DNA of 6,850 nucleotides. It comes from Acidobacteriota bacterium. GTDB taxonomy: Bacteria > Acidobacteriota > Vicinamibacteria > Vicinamibacterales > 2-12-FULL-66-21. How positions within the stretch are numbered: position 1 is the stretch's first letter; every line of letters starts with the position of its first letter. Location: positions 1-6,850 of the forward strand of contig JACCXG010000163.1 of NCBI GenBank assembly GCA_013697225.1, written 5' to 3'. Below the pieces are notes generated by a model. It was not told the origin of the DNA and made no database searches. It saw nothing but the letters and a program-made list of their open reading frames with translations. Below are positions 1 to 5,038 of the stretch, piece by piece. The position numbers were made by a program, and so were the translations under genes.

Positions 1-578
1 ACGGCCTGGTAGTCGTAGCCGGCCCCGGGAACGGGGTACAGCGCCCACGCGAGCCAGTATCCGAAGAGCACGAGGCCGAGGGCCGTCCAGACGGTGCGTG
101 ACGAGCGCGAGGCGAGCAGGAACAGGAAGGGATAGCCGAGGCCGATCTGCGTCAGCGTGTCCTCGAAGGTGAAGTTGGTGCCCTCGCGGCCAATCGAGCG
201 GAGAAAGATGCCCAGCGCGATCAGGATGAGGGCGCGCCACAGTGCGCGGGCGAACAACCGTCCATCGGTGCCCCCCTGGGCCAGGCGCCGCGCGAGTGAG
301 TACGGCAGGGCCACACCCACGAGGAACGAGAAACCGGGCTGAATGAGGTCGTGCAGCGAGAGCCAGGCCCAGGGCACGTGCGTCTGGTGGAACGCGAGGA
401 ACGCGAGGAGCCGGCCCTCCGGAAAGGCTTCGGCCACCCGTGATAGTCGCAGCACCTCGGCCATCATCAGGAGCATCACGAAGCCGCGAAATGCGTCGAC
501 GGCGCTGTTGCGCTGCGCCAGAGTGTGGACGCCGGTCTCCCTGGTCTCTGGGTTCCGCTGCGTGTCGAACGAGATCAT
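1..578 (-). CDS. DUF5009 / HGSNAT-like membrane acyltransferase, N-terminal part
   Basis: The frame is open from an ATG at 578 to the window edge, giving 192 residues without a stop; the C-terminal half lies outside. Relatives in the DUF5009/COG4299 family, distantly related to lysosomal heparan-alpha-glucosaminide N-acetyltransferase, are usually about 370-400 residues with roughly ten membrane helices. Seen here: an N-terminal D28-x-F-R31-G32 motif leading into helix 1 (about 29-43), then H67-V-P-W70 followed by DLIQP (77-81) and FSFLVGVALPYS (83-94). Further hydrophobic helices lie at about 113-126, 145-156 and 163-181. His67 sits where the family has its proposed acetyl-accepting histidine. 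Known family role: transfer of acetyl groups across a membrane to amino sugars; the bacterial substrate is generally unknown. The ATG is preceded only by a weak GGGA. It is divergent from the small gene at 724. Family call fairly sure, function not. Confidence 0.78.
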   Translation of the reverse strand, partial: MISFDTQRNPETRETGVHTLAQRNSAVDAFRGFVMLLMMAEVLRLSRVAEAFPEGRLLAFLAFHQTHVPWAWLSLHDLIQPGFSFLVGVALPYSLARRLAQGGTDGRLFARALWRALILIALGIFLRSIGREGTNFTFEDTLTQIGLGYPFLFLLASRSSRTVWTALGLVLFGYWLAWALYPVPGAGYDYQA

Positions 579-723
579 CGGTCGTCCCTGGGCTGCAGCG
601 GCCCGTCAGGTGCTCAGAGGGCCGCAAGCTCCGCAGTAAGTGCAAAATTTTACAGAAGTGAAGCGCTCCGTCGCGCACCGGGACCAGTACGATGGACGGC
701 TACGAACGCCGTCGGAGGAACCC
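579..723. promoter_or_regulatory. Divergent intergenic region between 578(-) and 724(+)
   Basis: This 145-base gap separates two divergent genes and must hold the promoter of at least one. It contains the only AT-rich patch nearby, AAAATTTT at 644-651. Read on the minus strand this gives TAAAAT (652-647), a possible -10 element for the membrane protein, but I see no matching -35. On the plus strand TACGAT (688-693) matches four of six bases of a -10 box, again without a good -35. A clear Shine-Dalgarno GGAGG (714-718) lies five bases before the ATG at 724. These are guesses by eye, not promoter predictions. Confidence 0.3.
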
Positions 724-897
724 ATGCCGTCACGGAAGGTCGAGAGGATTGCCAGCGATCTGGATGATATCGCCATCGAGATCGACGAGTTGCGCGAAGA
801 GTCAGCTTCTGCCGATGCGGAGAGGCTCGAAGAGGTGAAAAACGCCATTGATCGTGCCGGAGACGCTCTCGACGAGATCACCGAGTCGCACGACTGA
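724..897 (+). CDS. Small acidic helical protein, hypothetical (57 aa)
   Basis: I do not recognise a family. The 57-residue product begins MPSRKVERIA. It has 19 Asp/Glu against 7 Lys/Arg and no Cys, Trp, Tyr, Phe or Pro after position 2. Hydrophobic residues recur at helical spacing (I9, L13, I16, I20, L23, then L35, V38, I42, L49, I52), which suggests two amphipathic helices joined by a Ser/Ala linker (27-32): a short helical hairpin or coiled coil. There is no signal peptide or membrane segment, so it is probably cytosolic. The start is set by GGAGG at 714-718 with five-base spacing. An in-frame ATG at 640 would add 28 residues but lacks such a site. The gene stands alone: divergent from the membrane acyltransferase and ending 18 bases before a strong hairpin. 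The ribosome-binding site and protein-like composition make it likely to be real. Confidence 0.62.
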   Translation: MPSRKVERIASDLDDIAIEIDELREESASADAERLEEVKNAIDRAGDALDEITESHD

Positions 898-914
898 CCT
901 TCAGGTAGTCGTTG

Positions 915-942
915 GGCCCTCACCCGGAAGAGGGTGAGGGCC
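915..942. terminator. Perfect 11-bp hairpin between convergent genes
   Basis: GGCCCTCACCC (915-925) and GGGTGAGGGCC (932-942) are exact reverse complements around a six-base GGAAGA loop. It starts 18 bases after the stop of the small gene and lies 73 bases past the stop of the convergent hydrolase, the right place for a shared bidirectional terminator. There is no T-run on either side, so it may work as a Rho-assisted or mRNA-protecting stem, or be one copy of a dispersed intergenic palindrome. The structure is certain; the role is inferred. Confidence 0.6.
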
Positions 943-1015
943 AGGGCGTTGTCGATGCGCCATGCTGACGGTCGTGGACCGGCGTGATTGTGCGTACGGG
1001 GGACATCGAGGTGCC

Positions 1016-1852
1016 TCAGCCGGCGTTGATGGGGTGACGTGCAAAGAATCCGGCGAGCCCCTGAGCAACCGCTTCCGGCTGTTGAACATGCAGGAGGTGA
1101 CCGGCCCCCTCGATCCTGCACTCTTCCACCTGAGCGAGCCACAGGCGAAGGCACGCGGCGATCTCGGTCCACAGGGGCTCGGTTTCGGTGCCCAGCACCG
1201 ACAGGACGGGCCGGGAAACCGCTCCAGCCTCATCCGGGCCAAACGTCCAGGCGCTGAGCGCCGGTAGTTCGCTGCCAAAAAGCGTATCGGCATCCTCGAT
1301 CGCTCCAGTCACGGCCCCCGGAACACGGCTGTCCAGCAGTGTTCGGCACGTGTCCCAGTCAAGGCCGCTCACCGCGCTCAAGAACAGCGCCACCGCCCTG
1401 TCGTGGTGGCCTGCGGCATAGGCTTCGAACGCAGGCGCGGCCTTCTCCAGCAACCGTGCAGCGCCTGGGACAGAGAGAAGGGACAGCTCCAGCAGTGCCA
1501 GCGTGCGGACGATCCCCGGGTGCATGAGGGCGAGCTGTACGGCGATGGCGGCGCCGCTGGAATGCCCCACGACATGGGCGTGACGTGCCCCGAGGTGATC
1601 GAGGAGTCCGGCAGCATCCGCCGCATGATCCGCAATGCTCACCGGCCCAGGAGTGTGCGTGCTGCCCCCCCATCCGCGCTTGTGATAGGTGATCAGCCGG
1701 TAGCTGCCGGCCAGGGCCGGCTCCGTCAGCAGCGGCAGGAAGCCGTCAGCCAGGACCGGACTGATGAGCAACACGGCTTCTCCTTTCCCGGTGACGTCGA
1801 ATTCCAGGTCGGCGCCATTCACACGCGCACGCTGCAGGGTTGGTGGTCGCAT
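1016..1852 (-). CDS. Alpha/beta-hydrolase fold protein
   Basis: A 278-residue alpha/beta hydrolase of typical length for the family and without a signal peptide, hence cytosolic. The order of elements is standard. A first strand (about 24-33, EAVLLISPVL) is followed by the strand and turn YHKRGWGGS (56-64), where many relatives have D-x-R-G-x-G-x-S. The nucleophile elbow is G96-H-S98-S-G100, and near the C-terminus G-A-G-H252 supplies the catalytic histidine. The acid residue is not obvious: the usual G-x-x-D after the late strand reads GTETE (221-225), so Glu223 or Glu225 would have to serve. The substrate cannot be told. Start choice: ATG at 1852 has GGAGG with eight-base spacing; the ATG two codons upstream at 1858 has that site only two bases away. 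It is divergent from the TPR regulator-like gene and convergent with the small acidic gene. Confidence 0.85.
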   Translation of the reverse strand: MRPPTLQRARVNGADLEFDVTGKGEAVLLISPVLADGFLPLLTEPALAGSYRLITYHKRGWGGSTHTPGPVSIADHAADAAGLLDHLGARHAHVVGHSSGAAIAVQLALMHPGIVRTLALLELSLLSVPGAARLLEKAAPAFEAYAAGHHDRAVALFLSAVSGLDWDTCRTLLDSRVPGAVTGAIEDADTLFGSELPALSAWTFGPDEAGAVSRPVLSVLGTETEPLWTEIAACLRLWLAQVEECRIEGAGHLLHVQQPEAVAQGLAGFFARHPINAG

Positions 1853-1985
1853 TATCATTCCCTCCACAGGAGCGATCGGGCCCTGTTCATCTCCTGAGGC
1901 GTGACAAGGGGCGTCACGGCGGGGAACATCGGTGGTTACAACCGAGGCAGGCACCCGCGTCCGGGCGGCGCCTCGATGGAGCGCA
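1853..1985. promoter_or_regulatory. Divergent control region with two 7-base-spaced dyads
   Basis: This gap separates the hydrolase (minus) from the TPR protein (plus) and should carry both promoters. Two inverted repeats are visible: CGTGAC (1900-1905) with GTCACG (1913-1918), and TCGGT (1929-1933) with ACCGA (1941-1945). Each has a seven-base spacer, and the centres are 28 bases apart. They differ in sequence, so they are not copies of one site; they could be operators or chance. TTGTCA on the minus strand (1907-1902) resembles a -35 box but no good -10 follows it. The second dyad overlaps a possible GTG start at 1932, which fits better if translation begins at 1986. Confidence 0.35.
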
Positions 1986-4076
1986 ATGCAGCACGCCACT
2001 GGAGCCACTCCCCTCGAACGGGCGCGCGCCGCCTTGGCCATCGGGGACTGGCCGCACGCCTACGAGCTACTCACCGAAGCGGACGCGGGCACTCCGCTCG
2101 GGGGCGCCGATCTACCGCTGCTGGCAGGTGTGGCGTACGCCACCGGGCATCTCGACGTCACAATCGAAGCGTGGGAGCGCGCGTATGCGGCGGGCCTGGA
2201 GCGGGGCGATTCCGGTGCGGCGGCGGGGGCCGCCGTCCGGGTCGCGATGCACCTGCTCTTCGATACGGCGCTGCTGGCGCCGGTTCGTGGCTGGCTCAGC
2301 CGGGCAGAGGGGCTGCTCGACGTTGCGGAGAGGACACCAGTGCGTGCCTGGCTGGCTGTGGTGCGCAGCTACGAACGCCTCCTGTCAGGGGATTTCGTCA
2401 GTGCCCGCCGGTGGGCTCGCCAGGCGATCGATGTCGGTACGGGGCGCGACGCCGCGGCGGCTGCCCTCGGCCGCCTGGCCGAGGCGCGAAGTCTGATCCT
2501 GCAGGGGGAGGTCACGGAGGGCCTCGAACGGCTCAACGAAGCGGCCGTGGCCACTGTGTCGGGAGAAGTCGATCCGCTCTCGACGGGCGTAGTCTATTGC
2601 GAGCTCGTTTGCACGTTTCAGGCACTCGGGCAGTACGACCTTGCCGAGCAATGGACCGAGGCGATGGAGCGCTGGCACCAGGGCCAGCCGGTCGGAAGCC
2701 TCCATGGACGCTGCCGCGTCCACCGCGCGGAGATCCTCAGGCTGCGCGGTTGCTGCGCGGAGGCAGAGCGGGAGGCCCTCGTTGCATGCGAGGAGCTTCG
2801 TCCATACCTGCGGCGTGAGCTCGGGTGGCCGCTCACCGAACTGGGTCGCATCAGGTTCCGGCGGGGCGATCTCCAGGGTGCGGAGGAGGCATTCCTGGGC
2901 GCCCACGGTGCGGGATGGGATCCGCAGCCCGGACTCGCGCTGATTCAACTGGCGCGCGGCAATGTCGCCGGGGCCGCCGCATCGATCTGTGACGCCCTCG
3001 AGCATCCGGCACTGGTGCCGTCCAAGGAATGGCCGCCGAATACGGAGCTCCGTCGTGCGCCCCTTCTCGAAGCACAGGTGGAGATCGCCATTGCGGCCGG
3101 CGATCTCACGTGCGCCCGGTCGGCAGCCGACGAGCTCGGAGAGATTGCCACACGTTTTCAGAGTAGCGGGATGGCCGCCAGCGCAACGCTGGCCCGCGGC
3201 CTGGTACGGCTTGCGGACGGCAATCCCGCCGACGCACGGCGTGAGTTTGCGGCCGCCGTGCGCCAATGGACCGAGATCAACGCTCCGCATGAGACCGCCC
3301 TCGCCCGGATGGGTCTCGGTCACGCGCTCCGGGCTGAGGGGCAGGAGGGACCCGCATGTCTCGAGTTCAGCGTGGCCTGCACGACGTTCGAACGCATTGG
3401 TGCCACGTCTCAGGCAGCTGTGGCCTCCGCCGCTATGGGCGCTGGCCAACGCGGTGGCCCGGGAGGGCCGACCGCCCCGATCGCCGACCCCCGTAAGCCT
3501 GCCGGAAACGCCTTCCGTCGCGAAGGGGATGACTGGTCCGTGATTTTCGAGGGGCGCGGCACCCGCGTGCGGGATTCGAAGGGGATGCGCTACCTGTCGC
3601 GACTCCTCGCCGAGCCGGGGCGCGAGTTCCACGTGATGGATCTGGTCGCACTCGAGAGAGCACCGGCTACGGTTCGTGCTCCCGATCTGCCCATGAGGTT
3701 TCCTGCAGGGGACTCCGGCGAGCTGCTGGACGCGCGCGCCAGAGCGGCCTACCGCCGCCGGCTGACAGAGATTGAGGAGGATCGCGCAACGGCGGTGGCG
3801 CTCGGAGAACTGGAGCGTGCAGCCCAGGCGGAAATCGAGCACGACATCCTGATGCGCGAGCTATCCAGGGCTGTCGGGCTGGGAGGCCGTCACAGACGTG
3901 CCGGCTCCTCTTCCGAGCGTGCGAGAAGTGCCGTGACACGGGCGGTGCGCAACGCGCTGACCAGAATCCAGAAGCACGATACACGGCTGGCGGACCATCT
4001 TGGCGGTACGATTCGTACTGGCACCTGTTGTGTTTACCTGCCGGACCCGCGGTCTCCCACCGCCTGGAGGACATGA
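1986..4076 (+). CDS. TPR-repeat regulator-like protein with C-terminal RDSKG-RYL module
   Basis: A 696-residue protein in two parts. Residues about 5-490 are helical repeats of TPR type: paired helices with Gly-Asp turns and Ala/Leu packing recur, for example GDFVSARRWA, LGQYDLAEQW, GDLQGAEEAF, GNPADARREF. The opening (PLERARAALAIGDWPHAYELL, about 9-29) resembles the N-terminus of TPR-type LuxR-family regulators. The end is not a LuxR helix-turn-helix. Instead, 510-554 (FRREGDDWSVIFEG to RDSKGMRYLSRLLAEPGREFH) and 576-688 (GELLDARARAAYRRRL, a charged coiled stretch, ERARSAVTRAVRNAL, then RTGTCCVYLPDP) form a module I know from the C-termini of multidomain ATPase, cyclase or TPR regulators in GC-rich bacteria. 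No Walker A or cyclase motif is seen. Cytosolic. Its role as a sensor or regulator is inferred. Start: ATG at 1986 has GGAG four bases away; GTG at 1932 would add 18 residues. Confidence 0.82.
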   Translation: MQHATGATPLERARAALAIGDWPHAYELLTEADAGTPLGGADLPLLAGVAYATGHLDVTIEAWERAYAAGLERGDSGAAAGAAVRVAMHLLFDTALLAPVRGWLSRAEGLLDVAERTPVRAWLAVVRSYERLLSGDFVSARRWARQAIDVGTGRDAAAAALGRLAEARSLILQGEVTEGLERLNEAAVATVSGEVDPLSTGVVYCELVCTFQALGQYDLAEQWTEAMERWHQGQPVGSLHGRCRVHRAEILRLRGCCAEAEREALVACEELRPYLRRELGWPLTELGRIRFRRGDLQGAEEAFLGAHGAGWDPQPGLALIQLARGNVAGAAASICDALEHPALVPSKEWPPNTELRRAPLLEAQVEIAIAAGDLTCARSAADELGEIATRFQSSGMAASATLARGLVRLADGNPADARREFAAAVRQWTEINAPHETALARMGLGHALRAEGQEGPACLEFSVACTTFERIGATSQAAVASAAMGAGQRGGPGGPTAPIADPRKPAGNAFRREGDDWSVIFEGRGTRVRDSKGMRYLSRLLAEPGREFHVMDLVALERAPATVRAPDLPMRFPAGDSGELLDARARAAYRRRLTEIEEDRATAVALGELERAAQAEIEHDILMRELSRAVGLGGRHRRAGSSSERARSAVTRAVRNALTRIQKHDTRLADHLGGTIRTGTCCVYLPDPRSPTAWRT

Positions 4077-4090
4077 CGCCCGAAGGGCGT
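4076..4090 (+). terminator. Short GC hairpin overlapping the regulator stop codon
   Basis: ACGCCC (4076-4081) and GGGCGT (4085-4090) pair perfectly around a GAA loop, the first base being the last base of the TGA stop. No T-run follows, so it is a weak candidate for transcription termination after the TPR gene, or simply a stabilising 3' stem. Confidence 0.35.
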
Positions 4091-4188
4091 GCCCAGGCCG
4101 GTCCGGTGCCGCCGGATGGAGCGGGCGCAACATACGGCAACAGGAGCGTGCCCGTGATTGACGTTGCACGCGTCCTCATCGATGCCCG

Positions 4189-4545
4189 GACTGGGAGGAC
4201 CTCCAGCGCGCCGTGAAGTCTCCGCCGTTCCAGCGGCCGCTTTCGTGCAGCGATGCGGACATCCTGTGGTACGGCATCAGCCGCGCCGATCGGAAAGCCG
4301 CCATCCCGTCAGAGACACCGAAGGGGCAGATTCGCGATCTGCAGGCCGGTCTGGCTGCGTACCGGGACGCGCACGCCAGACTGCTGCAGTATGTGAAGAC
4401 CACGACAGACGATCTCCGGAGCCGTGTCGTGGACCGGCAGGGATGCGATGCCTACCAATGGGCGTTGCTGATCTCGACGCACGAACAACGTCACGTTCTG
4501 CAGATTCGCGAGATCAAGGCAGATCCGGGGTTTCCTCGGAGGTGA
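4189..4545 (+). pseudogene. DinB-superfamily protein, C-terminal remnant
   Basis: The frame ending at the TGA 4543-4545 reads as the C-terminal two-thirds of a DinB-like four-helix-bundle protein (DinB_2 type, usually about 160-180 residues). Typical signatures are SPPFQRPL, DILWYGISRADRKAAIPSETP, AHARLLQYVKTTTDDLR, DAYQWALLISTHEQRH and the ending LQIREIKADPGFPRR. Two of the family's usual three metal-binding histidines are present in the THEQRH motif. The N-terminal helix that would supply the third is missing: a stop (TGA, 4159-4161) closes the frame upstream, and no upstream frame shows a matching start. A GTG at 4213 could start a 110-residue product, but its GGAGG (4194-4198) is 14 bases away, too far. 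Known family role: metal-dependent thiol-transferase-like or stress proteins. I judge this a 5'-truncated remnant, possibly still transcribed from the regulator gene. Confidence 0.6.
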
Positions 4546-4586
4546 GAGTGCCGCGGGGGAGTGGCGCCGGGTCTATTTGAGGAGCA

Positions 4587-4785
4587 CCGCTTCACATACT
4601 CGGCGCTGTCAGCAATGCTCTGCAGAGGGTAGTCCAGGCCTGAGATACGCTTCAGCCGTGCCGTCGAGGTCACGTGCCATGGCGGCTCGTACCGTGTACA
4701 GCTGGAGTCCCAGCCTGTACGGGCTGCGCGGCTGAAGCGCGGCGGGGGACACGAACGCAGTCGACGCAAATGCGCCAGCCCTCTT
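4587..4785 (-). pseudogene. Sugar phosphate isomerase/epimerase-like TIM-barrel remnant
   Basis: Read on the minus strand from 4785, the frame gives a degraded export-signal-like stretch (AGAFASTAFVSPAAL) and then PYRLGLQLYTVRAAMARDLDGT. That is the hallmark N-terminus of exported xylose-isomerase-like TIM-barrel proteins, whose next residues are usually like LKRISDLGY. Here one extra base (at 4656) shifts the frame: dropping it restores LKRISGL directly (4655-4635). Straight afterwards comes YPLQSIADSAEYVKR (to 4587), which resembles the C-terminal tail of the same family. So about 200 or more central residues appear to be missing as well. Intact members have about 270-300 residues. There is no start codon or ribosome-binding site. 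A non-functional, frameshifted and internally deleted gene; the family call rests mainly on the GLQLYTVR segment. Confidence 0.6.
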
Positions 4786-4825
4786 GATTTTGCTTGTACG
4801 CGACAGTCGTCGGAACCGAACAGAT

Positions 4826-4900
4826 GGGACGGTGGCGAAGTGGTAACGCGGCGGTCTGCAAAACCGCCATGCGAGGGTTCGATTCCCTCCCGTCCCTCCA
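4826..4900 (+). tRNA. tRNA-Cys (anticodon GCA)
   Basis: A complete 75-base cloverleaf with an encoded CCA end. Acceptor arms GGGACGG (4826-4832) and CCGTCCC (4890-4896) pair fully, followed by discriminator T4897, the identity base of cysteine tRNAs, and CCA (4898-4900). The D arm is GCG/CGC around AAGTGGTAA. The anticodon stem GCGGT (4851-4855) / ACCGC (4863-4867) encloses loop CTGCAAA with anticodon GCA at 4858-4860. The T arm is GAGGG/CCCTC (4873-4877, 4885-4889) around TTCGATT. All stems pair without mismatch, so the gene looks functional: it delivers cysteine to UGC and UGU codons. It stands alone between pseudogene remnants and the sulfatase gene. Confidence 0.96.
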
Positions 4901-4926
4901 GATCGCCGTGGTGCGCGGCCTGTCCA

Positions 4927-4949
4927 TGGACGTGCGGAACGTTCGTCCA
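4927..4949 (+). terminator. Hairpin downstream of tRNA-Cys
   Basis: TGGACG (4927-4932) pairs with CGTCCA (4944-4949). After one T-T mismatch the stem continues with GCG (4934-4936) against CGT (4940-4942, including one G-U), closing a GAA loop. It begins 27 bases after the tRNA 3' end and lacks a T-run. Possible 3' boundary of the tRNA transcript; low certainty. Confidence 0.35.
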
Positions 4950-5038
4950 GGCGGTGATCGACCCACCTCCTTTTCATGTCAGCATACGGGCTTGCATTTC
5001 GTGACGGACCTCGTGCTTTGAACGGACGGAGACGCTGT

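Noticed and set aside
640..723. Longer form of the small acidic protein starting at ATG 640
   Set aside because: The added residues differ in composition and no ribosome-binding site precedes 640, while 724 has GGAGG at proper spacing.
606..1172. Minus-strand open frame of 188 codons across the small acidic gene and the end of the hydrolase
   Set aside because: It crosses the hairpin at 915-942 and the hydrolase 3' end, has no domain signature and no ribosome-binding site.
1859..2041. Upstream extension of the hydrolase by about 61 residues on the minus strand
   Set aside because: The extra segment is not hydrolase-like, would overlap the start of the divergent TPR gene, and the good Shine-Dalgarno points to the ATG at 1852.
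2385..3842. Long minus-strand open frame (485 codons) opposite the TPR gene
   Set aside because: It has no recognisable domain and lies wholly opposite a gene with clear TPR repeats and a known C-terminal module. In GC-rich coding DNA long antisense frames are common.
4158..4580. Plus-strand 140-codon frame over the DinB remnant
   Set aside because: A different frame of the same DNA shows clear DinB sequence; this one gives only Arg/Ser-rich shadow translation.
4826..4900. tRNA-Cys as an integration (att) site for a mobile element
   Set aside because: No integrase gene and no second copy of the tRNA 3' end is visible in the window. The nearby remnants look like decay of ordinary genes.
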